Origin: Bacteroidaceae bacterium
GTDB lineage: Bacteria; Bacteroidota; Bacteroidia; Bacteroidales; Barnesiellaceae_A
Length of the DNA stretch: 37,791 bases
Direction: 5' to 3'
NCBI GenBank assembly: GCA_017555825.1
Contig: JAFZFQ010000026.1
Span: 1-37,791 of the forward strand
Below, piece by piece: positions 1 through 8,333 of this stretch. A model generated the notes under the pieces. That model ran no database searches and was not told the DNA's origin. It saw nothing but the letters and a program-made list of their open reading frames with translations. Position numbers and translations under genes: made by a program. The stretch's first letter is position 1, and the number at the start of each line of letters is the position of its first letter.

Positions 1-1154
1 TTGTAATGGACGACGGATGGTTTGGCGACAAATATCCTCGTGCCAAGGACAACACTTCGTTGGGCGACTGGGTAGTCGACAAGAATAAGTTACCCAATGG
101 CATCAACTATCTGGTAGAGAAAGCCAAGGAAAATGGTATCAAATTTGGTATATGGATTGAGCCCGAGGCTACCAACAGCGTGAGCGAATTGATGGAAAAA
201 CACCCCGATTGGGCATTGCAAGTCGATGGCCGTCAGGTGTGCTATGGTCGTGGTGGTACACAAATGTTGCTCGACTTGACCAATCCCAAGGTGCAAGACT
301 TTGTATTTGGTGTAGTCGATGACTTGCTTACACAATACCCCGATATAGCCTATATCAAGTGGGATGCCAATGTAGAGTTGTTCAACTATGGTTCTACCTA
401 CTTGCCCAAAGACAAGCAGTCGCACATCTACATCGACTATCACAAGGGTCTTGAAAATGTGCTTCAACGCATTCGTGCCAAGTATCCCGATGTAGTGTTG
501 CAAGCCTGTGGTGGCGGTGGTGGTCGTGCCAGCTATGGTGTGATGCCATACTTCGACGAGTTCTGGGTGAGCGACAATACCGATGCCTTGCAACGCATCT
601 ACATGCAGTGGGGTACATCATATTTCTATCCCTCAATCTCTATGGCTCAACATGTGAGCGCATCACCCAACCATCAAACACACCGTGCTATGCCCTTGAA
701 GTTCCGCTTTGATGTGGCTATGACCGGACGCCTCGGTATGGAGTTGCAACCCAAAGATATGACTGCCGAGGAGTTGGAGTTCTCAAAACGTGCCATTGCC
801 GACTATAAGCGCATTCGTCCCATTGTTCAGTTTGGCGACCAATATCGCTTGGTGTCACCCTACGACAAGAAGGGTATAGCCTCGCTCATGTATGTTGCCG
901 AAGATGGCTCGCAAGCTGTGTTCTTTGCCTACAAGATGGAGCACTTCACCAATATGAACGTACAACGCGTGCGCATGGATGGTCTCGATGCCAACAAGAC
1001 CTATAAGATTACCGAGTTGAATGTGCCTGCCGACAAGCAACCTTGCCACCTCAATGGCAAATTGTTTACCGGACGCATGCTCATGAATACAGGCATCGAG
1101 CTGGCTCTCAATGGCGAGTATGCCAGCCGAGTACTTTTGCTCGAGGAACAATAA
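1..1154 (+). CDS. alpha-galactosidase, GH36 family (5' end outside window)
   Basis: This is the C-terminal part of a GH36 alpha-galactosidase, which hydrolyses terminal alpha-1,6-galactosyl residues of raffinose- or melibiose-type sugars. The reading frame is open to the window edge, and a Val codon precedes the MDDGWFG segment, so the ATG at 6 is internal and not the start. Numbering from that Met, the family motifs are DDGWFG (2-7), GIWIEPE (48-54), the nucleophile Asp120 in YIKWD, and the probable acid/base Asp190 in WVSDNTDA. The all-beta C-terminal domain follows and the protein ends in LLLEEQ. Only 30 bases separate it from the next gene, a lipoprotein glucosidase, so the two are probably co-transcribed for glycan use. 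The family assignment is firm. Cellular location cannot be judged because the N-terminus is missing. Confidence 0.93.
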   Translation, partial: VMDDGWFGDKYPRAKDNTSLGDWVVDKNKLPNGINYLVEKAKENGIKFGIWIEPEATNSVSELMEKHPDWALQVDGRQVCYGRGGTQMLLDLTNPKVQDFVFGVVDDLLTQYPDIAYIKWDANVELFNYGSTYLPKDKQSHIYIDYHKGLENVLQRIRAKYPDVVLQACGGGGGRASYGVMPYFDEFWVSDNTDALQRIYMQWGTSYFYPSISMAQHVSASPNHQTHRAMPLKFRFDVAMTGRLGMELQPKDMTAEELEFSKRAIADYKRIRPIVQFGDQYRLVSPYDKKGIASLMYVAEDGSQAVFFAYKMEHFTNMNVQRVRMDGLDANKTYKITELNVPADKQPCHLNGKLFTGRMLMNTGIELALNGEYASRVLLLEEQ

Positions 1155-1184
1155 TACTGAAAGATAATATAAAGAAGATATATT

Positions 1185-3491
1185 ATGAAACTGAAAAATC
1201 TTTTTATCGCATTGCTTGCAACAACTACTCTTGCGGGATGTAATAAACAGGCTTCACCGGTTATCTCGGTCGATAAAATGGGTATCGAAGTTACCCCCGA
1301 GCAGAATCGTGAATATTCGTATAGCGACAAGCGTAGTGCCTACTACTACGGTCGCACACACCAACCTCACTTTGCCGAGTGGTATGCCGGTTGGAATGTA
1401 AAACAACGTCGCATTGTGAGCGACTACGACTTGTATGTCGACACAACACTTCTCTCTCGCGCCGATGCACAAGTTACCGTCTATCCTCACTATCTCAATC
1501 GTGAGTTTGACAAGGCTGTCGAGCGTTTTGCTCTCGTAGACAACCGCGCTATTCTTTCCATTGCACTCGACAACGTCAAGGGCGAAACCATAGCTATCGC
1601 TATAGATACAACACTCGTTACATTGCCCCGATATGAAGAGGGTATATTGTGGTATACGCCGCGTGAGACTCCCGATAAGTTGTTGGCTGTAGCGCCTCGT
1701 GGAGTGTGCGATGCCACATTTATACACGACCGCCTACAAGCACCTGCCATGGCGGGTGGTTTCCTTGTGGCATACGGTACAGCCGATGAGTGTCGCGAAA
1801 ATATTGCAGCCTTCCGTACTGAGGGCGATGCTTGGCTCACTGCCCGTAAGGAGCGTATGGATAGCTTGGTGGTAAAATCGAACCCCATGAAGAGTAATCT
1901 CGACTCGCTCGATCGTGCTATCGCGTGGTTATTGCTTACCACCGACGAGTTGGTCACTCAGCAACAAGGTCGTGGTATTTATGCCGGCCTGCCTTGGTTC
2001 AACGAGTATTGGGGTCGTGATATGTTCATCTCTATGCCCGGTTCGACACTTATCAATGGCGAGTTTGAGGTGACTCGTGAAATTCTCTCAGACTTCTCTC
2101 GCCTGCAAGATGTAGACCCCAAGTCGCCTACGCTGGGTCGCATACCCAATCGTGCCAACGTAGATGGTATACTCTATAACACTACCGATGGTACACCGCG
2201 TTTTGTGATGCAAGTGGCCGACTATGTGCGCTACTCGGGCGATACTGCCTTTATTCGTGAGATATATCCTGCCGTGTCGCGCAGTATTACAGCCTCTATA
2301 GCTCTCTTTACCGACGAGAATGGCTACTTGTGCCATGCCGACGCCGATACCTGGATGGATGTGAAACGCAATGGTATACCCGGTTCGCCTCGTGGCAATC
2401 GTGCCAATGATATACAGGCTTTGTGGTACAATCAGCTTATCGATGGTGCCTATATGGCTCGATTTATGGGATATGACTTGGTGGCTCTTGAGTGGGAGAC
2501 TCGCGCGCAAATTTTGCGTGAAAACTTTTCAAAGGACTATTGCGATACGGTAAATAATCTTGTTATCGACCACCTCAATGCCGACGGTACACGCGATATG
2601 CAAATGCGCCCCAATCAACTCTATACGTTTGAACTTATAGATAATGCACCTTTCTGTCGCGAGGTTACTCGTCGTGTGTGGGAGGAGTTGGTATATCCTT
2701 GGGGTGTAGGTTCGCTGAGCCAGTTGGACGACGATTTCCACCCCCAACACGAGAATTGGCACTACTATCACAAGGACGATGCCTACCACAATGGTACAGT
2801 GTGGTTGTGGAACAATGGTCATGCCATGCAACGCATGATAGAGATGGGTCAGCCCGATATTGCTTGGCAACTCTTCTCAAACATGAATCGTCAAGCGCTT
2901 GCCGAGGGTGCTGTGGGTAGCCTCAGCGAGAATGCCGATGCGCATCCCCGCGAGGGTGCCGTTTGGGCCAACCGTTCGGGCACATTCTTGCAAGCATGGA
3001 GCAATGCCGAGCAATTGCGCGTGTGGTACCAATACTTCTTGGGTATACGTCCCGATATGGTCAATCGTACCATTGTGCTCAATCCCCAACTCCCCTCGGC
3101 TATTACATCTATTACCTATAGCGAGCGCGTGGGTCAAGGCGATATTATAGGTACATACGAGCGCACCGACAGCGATGTTACCTATGGCTATGTATTGCGC
3201 AACGAAGAGGCTACATTGCGTATCTCTATACCCACCTACGCACCTTTCGATGTGGCTGTTGCTGCCGGTGATATGGTGCTTGTCAATGTGAAAGATGATG
3301 TGCTCACACTCAAAGTGCGCAATGCCGATGGCTCACAACGCGAGGAGGTAACTTACAAGCCGGATGCCGCGTTGCAACAACTTGCTGCCGACAATGATGC
3401 CTTCTTTGCCGGAACACAATTTTGCCAACCCATACATCGCGACAACCTCAAGGCATTTGCTACCTATTACGAGGAGGCACTTACTTATTAA
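1185..3491 (+). CDS. lipoprotein amylo-alpha-1,6-glucosidase-like enzyme (GH133/GDE C-terminal family)
   Basis: Predicted 768-residue exported glycosidase. The start is MKLKNLF followed by a hydrophobic stretch and the lipobox LAGC with Cys19, so it should be lipid-anchored in the periplasm or at the cell surface. The first 220 residues form a beta-rich N-terminal domain. From about residue 245 it resembles the (alpha/alpha)6 domain of glycogen debranching enzymes: WFNEYWGRDMFIS, then DADTWMDVK with a likely catalytic Asp, then NDIQALWYNQL, then SLSENADAHPREG near the end. These match the GDE_C/GH133 amylo-alpha-1,6-glucosidase pattern, which removes alpha-1,6-linked glucose branches. A lipoprotein form points to external or periplasmic oligosaccharides rather than internal glycogen. 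Related (alpha/alpha)6 families such as GH63 or GH37 are alternatives. Fold and export are more certain than the exact linkage. Confidence 0.82.
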   Translation: MKLKNLFIALLATTTLAGCNKQASPVISVDKMGIEVTPEQNREYSYSDKRSAYYYGRTHQPHFAEWYAGWNVKQRRIVSDYDLYVDTTLLSRADAQVTVYPHYLNREFDKAVERFALVDNRAILSIALDNVKGETIAIAIDTTLVTLPRYEEGILWYTPRETPDKLLAVAPRGVCDATFIHDRLQAPAMAGGFLVAYGTADECRENIAAFRTEGDAWLTARKERMDSLVVKSNPMKSNLDSLDRAIAWLLLTTDELVTQQQGRGIYAGLPWFNEYWGRDMFISMPGSTLINGEFEVTREILSDFSRLQDVDPKSPTLGRIPNRANVDGILYNTTDGTPRFVMQVADYVRYSGDTAFIREIYPAVSRSITASIALFTDENGYLCHADADTWMDVKRNGIPGSPRGNRANDIQALWYNQLIDGAYMARFMGYDLVALEWETRAQILRENFSKDYCDTVNNLVIDHLNADGTRDMQMRPNQLYTFELIDNAPFCREVTRRVWEELVYPWGVGSLSQLDDDFHPQHENWHYYHKDDAYHNGTVWLWNNGHAMQRMIEMGQPDIAWQLFSNMNRQALAEGAVGSLSENADAHPREGAVWANRSGTFLQAWSNAEQLRVWYQYFLGIRPDMVNRTIVLNPQLPSAITSITYSERVGQGDIIGTYERTDSDVTYGYVLRNEEATLRISIPTYAPFDVAVAAGDMVLVNVKDDVLTLKVRNADGSQREEVTYKPDAALQQLAADNDAFFAGTQFCQPIHRDNLKAFATYYEEALTY

Positions 3492-3529
3492 TAACTTATT
3501 AATAAAGTTGCAATGTTTTTTGTAAATTA

Positions 3530-3560
3530 TTTGTTTCTGTTGTTTGATTTGTTAAATTTG
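3530..3560 (+). promoter_or_regulatory. Bacteroidota-type promoter for the small lipoprotein gene
   Basis: A -33 box TTTG at 3530-3533 is followed after 19 bases by the -7 box TAAATTTG at 3553-3560, which fits the TTTG-N19/20-TAnnTTTG consensus of the Bacteroidota housekeeping sigma factor. Transcription would start a few bases downstream and leave a short AT-rich leader before the ATG at 3599. Confidence 0.65.
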
Positions 3561-3598
3561 CAGTAAATTATAGTTTAATCTTATAAATTAATTTAGTC

Positions 3599-4057
3599 AT
3601 GAAAAAGACAAGTGCTTTATTTATTGCCTTGATAGCTATGTCAATGGTATTTGTATCGTGTGTAAGTGATGAACCTCGTGGTGGTAAAAGCTACGAAGAT
3701 TATGTGGAGTTTCTGCTTGGTTTGCCTGTTGGTGAATCGGAGGATGGCAATAAATTGTATTTGAAGCAAGTAGATTATTTAGAAGATATGAATGGGTTTG
3801 AGGTAGTAACAGTACTTACCTTGACTTTCAAAAATGATATCTGCGAAAAAGCCATCTGTGACTATGTCTATCCTTCTGAATCCTTAGCAAAGATAGCTTA
3901 TGAAATGTGGTTGCTAAGTTGGGAGGAAATGTCAGATGTGGATAATACCTCGGCTTCTTATGAGAAATGTTTATTTACAATTGATTTCTCAAAGACTCCC
4001 GGTTTGTTTGTAGGTTTGACACGTGAAGAGATTCGCAATTCACAAGGTATATTATAA
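3599..4057 (+). CDS. small lipoprotein of unknown function
   Basis: I do not recognise a family for this 152-residue protein. It begins MKKTSALFIALIAMSMVFVS followed by Cys21, a clear lipoprotein signal, so it should be exported and lipid-anchored. The mature part is acidic, with many Glu and Asp residues, and appears to be a single small domain. Two cysteines lie close together in DICEKAICDY and a third lies in EKCLF. It has its own promoter and a strong terminator (4087-4136), so it is probably monocistronic. Its bases are more AT-rich and its codons less uniform than those of the flanking enzymes, which may mean a younger or fast-evolving gene. No function is proposed. Confidence 0.8.
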   Translation: MKKTSALFIALIAMSMVFVSCVSDEPRGGKSYEDYVEFLLGLPVGESEDGNKLYLKQVDYLEDMNGFEVVTVLTLTFKNDICEKAICDYVYPSESLAKIAYEMWLLSWEEMSDVDNTSASYEKCLFTIDFSKTPGLFVGLTREEIRNSQGIL

Positions 4058-4086
4058 GCATAACATAACGTAATAGAATAGTAATT

Positions 4087-4136
4087 ATCCGTCATTTTGT
4101 TGGGCTTGTCAAGCCGACAGAATGGCGGATGTTTTT
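4087..4136 (+). terminator. intrinsic terminator after the small lipoprotein gene
   Basis: A long hairpin pairs 4087-4103 with 4114-4130, 17 pairs including three G-U wobbles. The right arm reads CCGACAGAATGGCGGAT and is followed at once by GTTTTTA. This is the expected shape for a factor-independent terminator reading rightward. Confidence 0.85.
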
Positions 4137-4187
4137 ATCCGATTTGTTTCTATATATACTCTCTGATGCTAAAATTCCTTTATCCTA

Positions 4188-4218
4188 TTGTGTTTTGTTG
4201 TGATAAATCCTATCTTTG
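4188..4218 (+). promoter_or_regulatory. promoter for the arginine deiminase gene
   Basis: A perfect -7 box TATCTTTG lies at 4211-4218. A TTG at 4188-4190, 20 bases upstream, can serve as the -33 element. The predicted leader before the ATG at 4240 is about 15-20 bases. Confidence 0.65.
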
Positions 4219-4239
4219 CGAAGTTAAAAATTTTATATC

Positions 4240-5499
4240 ATGAAACGCATTATTTTATCATTCTTCCTGTTATTATCAGTCTATTGTGTTGCTTGTTCTA
4301 ATAAGGCCGAGGCTACAACTCAAGCCGATGGTTATCCCCAATCGGAGTGGGATGTTGCAACTGCTATACTCATGCACACACCCGGCCAAGAACTCTTTGA
4401 TGGTGTAATCCACCCCTCTGCAGGCTTGTTTGAGGACTATTTCGACGTAGATAAAGCGGCTGCCGAGCACCGTGGTTACATCCAAGCTCTCGAAAAAAAT
4501 GGCGTCAAAGTATACACCGTAGAACAATTGCTCAATGAGGCTCCTATCGAGAAGTTGCGTGTGCATGCCATGAATGCGCTTACCTACGATGTGAGCAACA
4601 TGCCCGAGGCCAACGTGGTAGAGAATAACAAATACCGCCTTGAGGTTATCAATAAAATGTCGCGTGCCGACTTGATTCGTTGCATCTTGTTGCAACCCAC
4701 TGTTACGCTCTATTCGACCGACAACAATACCGGTGTAGAGGCTGTATATACCCACCATCCCTTGATGAACCTATATTTCACCCGCGACCAAAGTGTAACA
4801 ACTCCTCGCGGTCACATTATCTGCCAAATGAACTCTACCCAACGTGCTCCCGAGACCTCTATTATCTCTATTTGCTACGAGCAATTGGGCGTGAAACCCA
4901 TCCTTCGCATCGTAAACGAAGGTCGTCTTGAGGGTGGCGACTACATCCCTGCAGGTGAGGTATCGTTTATCGGTTGCGGTATGCGCACCAATATCGAGGC
5001 TATCCAACAAATCATGGATGCCGATGCCTTTGGCCACGATACAGTAGCCGTGGTAAACGACCACAAATGGTGGCAAATGCAGATGCACCTCGATACATAC
5101 TTCAACATCATCGACAAGGATTTGTGTACATTGGTAGAGAGCCGTCTCTATGCCAAAGAGGGCGACCCCGAATGGGTAACTGTAGACCTCTACACTCGTG
5201 CTCCCGGTGAGAAGGAATATACGCTCACTCAACAAGATGTACCCTTTGTACAATACCTCAAAGATAGTGGCTACACAATCATTCCCATCAAGGAGGAAGA
5301 TGAATTGCACTATGCCAACAACTACTTGGCTATCGCCCCTCGTCACATCATGGCAGTTGCGGGTCAATCACAAGAGTTGCAAGATAACTTTGCTCGTCAT
5401 GGTGTAAAGGTCGAGTGGATACCTCTCGAAAGCCTCATCGATGGCTACGGCGCTGCTCACTGCATGACTCAAGTATTGAGCCGTATTGTGGTTAAATAA
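4240..5499 (+). CDS. arginine deiminase family lipoprotein
   Basis: Full-length (419 aa) guanidino-modifying enzyme most like arginine deiminase, which converts arginine to citrulline and ammonia. Family motifs are in order and complete: FTRD (180-183), EGGD (231-234), HLDT (283-286) and the C-terminal nucleophile Cys408 in the segment AAHCMTQ. The first 18 residues are hydrophobic and end in VA before Cys19, a loose lipobox, so the enzyme is predicted to be exported and lipid-anchored. That is unusual, because classical ArcA is cytoplasmic. No arcB, arcC or arginine antiporter lies nearby, and the gene has its own promoter. Possible roles are extracytoplasmic arginine removal, ammonia release, or action on another guanidino compound or peptide. 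Family and active site are clear; substrate and location are inferred. Confidence 0.88.
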   Translation: MKRIILSFFLLLSVYCVACSNKAEATTQADGYPQSEWDVATAILMHTPGQELFDGVIHPSAGLFEDYFDVDKAAAEHRGYIQALEKNGVKVYTVEQLLNEAPIEKLRVHAMNALTYDVSNMPEANVVENNKYRLEVINKMSRADLIRCILLQPTVTLYSTDNNTGVEAVYTHHPLMNLYFTRDQSVTTPRGHIICQMNSTQRAPETSIISICYEQLGVKPILRIVNEGRLEGGDYIPAGEVSFIGCGMRTNIEAIQQIMDADAFGHDTVAVVNDHKWWQMQMHLDTYFNIIDKDLCTLVESRLYAKEGDPEWVTVDLYTRAPGEKEYTLTQQDVPFVQYLKDSGYTIIPIKEEDELHYANNYLAIAPRHIMAVAGQSQELQDNFARHGVKVEWIPLESLIDGYGAAHCMTQVLSRIVVK

Positions 5500-5510
5500 T
5501 CCAACTGTAG

Positions 5511-5537
5511 CATATATCAATTCCGCAAGGATATATG
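5511..5537 (+). terminator. possible hairpin terminator after the arginine deiminase gene
   Basis: CATATATC (5511-5518) pairs with GATATATG (5530-5537) and is followed by TTTCTATT. The right arm overlaps the ATG at 5535 of the next, broken gene. The stem is AT-rich and short, so it is either a weak terminator or chance. Confidence 0.35.
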
Positions 5538-5885
5538 TTTCTATTCCACAAGAATACATTACTATTATTGGTACTTGTTTGGCTATTGCCCCTATCGGCA
5601 ATGGCCGAACGTCCTTTTATGAAGGAGGGTGGTGTTGCCTCATTAGAATTGCAAGGGGGCAATAGCGCTGTGTGGGGATGGTATGGAGCAGTGGGGGTAG
5701 ATGCCCAATATTCGCTACCTCAATACTTTGCAGTGCGAGCCGGTGTACAATATAATATTACCAATAGCTTGGTCGCCGATGCAAGACCCGCTTTTATCTA
5801 TCATTTCCCATCGGGTCGTTTTCATGTCGAGACATTGTGTCTTCCGACAATTCACAAACAACATCGGGCAATATACCTATGGAAG
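5535..5885 (+). pseudogene. 5' remnant of an outer-membrane beta-barrel-like protein gene
   Basis: The frame opens with a good signal peptide (MFLFHKNTLLLLVLVWLLPLSAMA, cut predicted after AMA), then alternating strand-like segments such as GWYGAVGVDAQYSLP and YFAVRAGVQYN, as in small outer-membrane barrels. After RFHVE near 5831 the frame becomes unlike a barrel, while the +1 frame continues in barrel style with FRQFTNNIGQYTYG up to about 5885. This suggests a frameshift near 5832. Beyond that, the sequence belongs to a phosphoesterase gene in another frame. The intact reading frame would stop at 5927 after 130 residues. I read this as the broken front end of a longer gene. The frameshift and junction positions are inferred from residue patterns only. 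Confidence 0.6.
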
Positions 5886-6097
5886 AGGTGCTTGCACTTG
5901 TCGATATGTTTGAGAAGTATCAAGTGACGCTTGTGCTTCAAGGGCACGATCATTACCGAGAAGATATCTATGTAGGTAGCGTGCGCTATACCATTGTTGG
6001 TGCTATTTCCGACAACCATACCGACACTCCTGCCGAGTTTCTTCGTATCGATGTATCACACAAAGGTATAGAGTATGAGTGGTATCTTATTGATTAG
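5837..6097 (+). pseudogene. 3' remnant of a calcineurin-like metallophosphoesterase gene
   Basis: From about 5870 this frame reads as the last 70 or so residues of a calcineurin-like metallophosphoesterase: IPMEEVLALVDMFEKY, then the metal-binding motif LQGHDHY (GHDH at about 5942-5953), then VRYTIVGAISDN and a C-terminal strand. The upstream half with the other metal ligands (DxH, GDxxD, GNHE) is absent. The nearest possible start in this frame is a GTG at 5837, inside DNA that looks like a barrel gene in a different frame. Without the missing half the product cannot hold the two-metal centre. The end overlaps the 3' end of msrA (opposite strand) by 11 bases. Confidence 0.6.
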
Positions 6098-6608
6098 CCG
6101 TAGCCGATTGTGACAATTCCCTTACTTTCTCTATAAGCGCACGGGGTATATGGCAGTATCCTTGCGGATTCTTGTCCAAATAGTCTTGATGATACTCTTC
6201 GGCAGGGTAGAAGTTGCGCAAGGGCTCTACCTCTACAGCCAAGGGTTCGGTGTGTTGAGCCGCCACCTTGTTGTATATAGCCTCTATCGTAGGTAGGTCG
6301 TTGTCGCATGTATAGTATATGCCCGTGCGATAGCGTGTGCCACAGTCGCCACCTTGGCGGTTGAGCGAGGTGGGGTCTATCGAGTAGAAGTATAGTTCGA
6401 GAATTGTTGCAAGGCTCACTTGCTTCTCGTCATAGGCTATGCGCACGGTCTCGGCATAGCCCGTGCGGTCGGTATATACCTCTTCGTAAGTGGGGTCGGG
6501 GGTAGTGCCGTTGGCATATCCTACCTCTGTTTGGGTTACGCCTTCTATCTGCTTTATATAGTGCTCGGTGCCCCAAAAGCAGCCACCGGCCAAGTATATC
6601 TCTTTCAT
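6087..6608 (-). CDS. msrA: peptide methionine sulfoxide reductase MsrA
   Basis: MsrA reduces the S-form of methionine sulfoxide in proteins and free methionine, a cytoplasmic repair function. With the start at 6608 the protein has 173 residues and begins MKEIYLAGGCFWG, placing the catalytic Cys10 in the invariant GCFWG motif at the usual distance from the start. The frame is open 22 codons further upstream, but that would overlap the glycerate kinase gene and add non-homologous residues. Other family signatures are VGYANG, YDEKQVS and FYPAEEYHQDYL. It lies 13 bases after the glycerate kinase stop codon, so both are probably one transcript. No MsrB domain is fused. Confidence 0.95.
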   Translation of the reverse strand: MKEIYLAGGCFWGTEHYIKQIEGVTQTEVGYANGTTPDPTYEEVYTDRTGYAETVRIAYDEKQVSLATILELYFYSIDPTSLNRQGGDCGTRYRTGIYYTCDNDLPTIEAIYNKVAAQHTEPLAVEVEPLRNFYPAEEYHQDYLDKNPQGYCHIPRALIEKVRELSQSATANQ

Positions 6609-6621
6609 TGTATAGTGAGTA

Positions 6622-7752
6622 TTATAGGTTAAACATTTGGGCAACGCGCATGGCTGTTTGTCGCACGTTTTCATAGGCCACCTCTCGTTTCATGGCCTCT
6701 TCAAGCGGTAGGTCATCAGGTGCTATGGGCAGTATGGCAGCAAAGCCACTGTTGCGCAGGGCGTCGCACCATGCTACACGGCCACCTATGGCCACTACCG
6801 GTATGTTGTGTTGCTGAGCCGCGCGTAGCACTCCGCTGGGAGCTTTGCCCATCACGGTTTGGTAGTCTATGCACCCTTCTCCCGTTACGACGAGTGTACT
6901 ATCGGCTATCAGGTGGTCGAACGCCATCGCATCGAGCACCATCTCTATGCCCGGTACGAGTTGTGCTCCCAGCAAGGCTTTGAAGCCGCCACCCAATCCA
7001 CCGGCAGCCCCTGCGCCCGGCAGTGTGGCTATGTTGTTTCCGTTATATTGCTCTATTACATGGGCATAGTTGCGCAAGCCGTTGTCGAGTTGCACCACCA
7101 TCTGTGCGTCAGCTCCCTTTTGCGGGGCAAAGATATAGGCTGCACCCTGCTCGCCATAGAGCGGATTGGTTACATCGCATGCCACCTTTATGTGGCACTC
7201 GCGCAGGGCCGCATGCACATGGGTGTCGTCTATAGAGGCCACGAGCGATAGCATTTCGCCTGTGCCGGGTAGTATGTTGCCCTGCTTGTCAAGGAAGCGA
7301 TAACCTAAAGCCGACAGCATACCCATACCGCCATCGTTGGTAGCGCTGCCACCTATACCTATGAGGAAGTTACGGCAACCGCGCTCTATTGCGTGCAGTA
7401 TCATTTGGCCCGTACCGTAGGTCGATGTCTTGAGCGGGTTGCGCTCGGTCGGTGCAAGCAACGGCAGTCCGCTCGCCTTGGCCATCTCTATTACAGCCGT
7501 CTTGCCACCATCTACGATGCCATATCGAGCCGTGATAGGTCGCCCCAGCGGGTCGCCCACCACCGCATCTACATACTCGCCATGCCGAGCCTCCACCAAT
7601 GCCTCGGTAGTACCCTCGCCACCATCGGCTATTATCACACGTTGCACCTCGCACCCGGGCGCACACGAGTGCAATCCCGACGCAAAAGCATCGGCTACCT
7701 CGCCCGACGTGAGCGAACCCTTGAACGAATCAAATGCCAATGTAACTTTCAT
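6622..7752 (-). CDS. glycerate kinase (GlxK/GarK type)
   Basis: ATP-dependent glycerate kinase, normally phosphorylating D-glycerate at position 2 or 3, feeding it into lower glycolysis or serine metabolism. The 376 residues match the usual length of the type II family. Signatures: MKVTLAFDSFKGSLTS at the start, DGGEGT, the strongly conserved GIGGSATNDGGMG near residues 130-143, PGAGAAGGLGGG, and VVTGEGCIDYQ. A -7-like box TAACTTTG lies on the same strand at 7785-7792, about 33 bases upstream of the ATG, so this is probably the first gene of a two-gene unit with msrA. No glyoxylate or tartronate genes accompany it. Confidence 0.93.
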   Translation of the reverse strand: MKVTLAFDSFKGSLTSGEVADAFASGLHSCAPGCEVQRVIIADGGEGTTEALVEARHGEYVDAVVGDPLGRPITARYGIVDGGKTAVIEMAKASGLPLLAPTERNPLKTSTYGTGQMILHAIERGCRNFLIGIGGSATNDGGMGMLSALGYRFLDKQGNILPGTGEMLSLVASIDDTHVHAALRECHIKVACDVTNPLYGEQGAAYIFAPQKGADAQMVVQLDNGLRNYAHVIEQYNGNNIATLPGAGAAGGLGGGFKALLGAQLVPGIEMVLDAMAFDHLIADSTLVVTGEGCIDYQTVMGKAPSGVLRAAQQHNIPVVAIGGRVAWCDALRNSGFAAILPIAPDDLPLEEAMKREVAYENVRQTAMRVAQMFNL

Positions 7753-7784
7753 AATATAGTGCTATATGACCATGCGTAAAAGTA

Positions 7785-7792
7785 CAAAGTTA
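7785..7792 (-). promoter_or_regulatory. -7 promoter box for glycerate kinase-msrA
   Basis: The minus strand reads TAACTTTG, a match to TAnnTTTG, 33 bases before the ATG. I do not see a well-spaced TTTG -33 element. Confidence 0.5.
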
Positions 7793-8053
7793 CAACCAAT
7801 ATTGCAAGAGGTTGTGTGATAAAGAGAAATAAATTCTTAACGCTGGAGGCATCGTTCAGGCATCGTTGTAACCCCTTCCCACTGCGTGGACTTCCCCTAT
7901 CTCGTATACACTCGCAGGGGCAGAAAAGTATACCACCGCCTACCGTGCCCTTCGCCCGTAAGGGCGTTTTCTCCCTCTGCCGAGTATAACGAGGATAGGG
8001 GGAGTGGCTGTAAGCCGAGGCGGTTAGAAAAATCCTCGCATATATATGCGCAC

Positions 8054-8074
8054 GTAGGGGCGTACCAACGGTAC
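8054..8074 (+). repeat. 21-nt repeat, copy 1
   Basis: GTAGGGGCGTACCAACGGTA plus C. It recurs in opposite orientation at 8313-8333 with one mismatch (20 of 21 identical). It lies just after the palindrome at 8038-8049. Confidence 0.8.
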
Positions 8075-8312
8075 TGCCACGTATTCCTCGTTCTGGTGTA
8101 TGTTTCCCGTCTTGCAGACGATTGTGATAGGTGTTGGCACTCCACCCCGAACTTCAGCGCGTTGCTCCTCGTTCGGGGTTAACCTATTTGTGGGCTTTCA
8201 GCCACAAACAAGTCTTACAGACACCTATAATGGTAAGCTGCGTCATGGTGTCTTTTCTTGATTGTCTGAAAGACATCTTTGCACACGTTACCCTTGCGTA
8301 TACCATCCGGAC

Positions 8313-8333
8313 GTACCGTTGGTACGTCCCTAC
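8313..8333 (-). repeat. 21-nt repeat, copy 2 (inverted)
   Basis: On the minus strand it reads GTAGGGACGTACCAACGGTA plus C, one base different from copy 1. Most of it falls inside the perfect 9-bp hairpin 8309-8329 with the three-base loop GTT, so each copy is itself partly self-complementary, as in REP-type palindromes. Confidence 0.8.
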
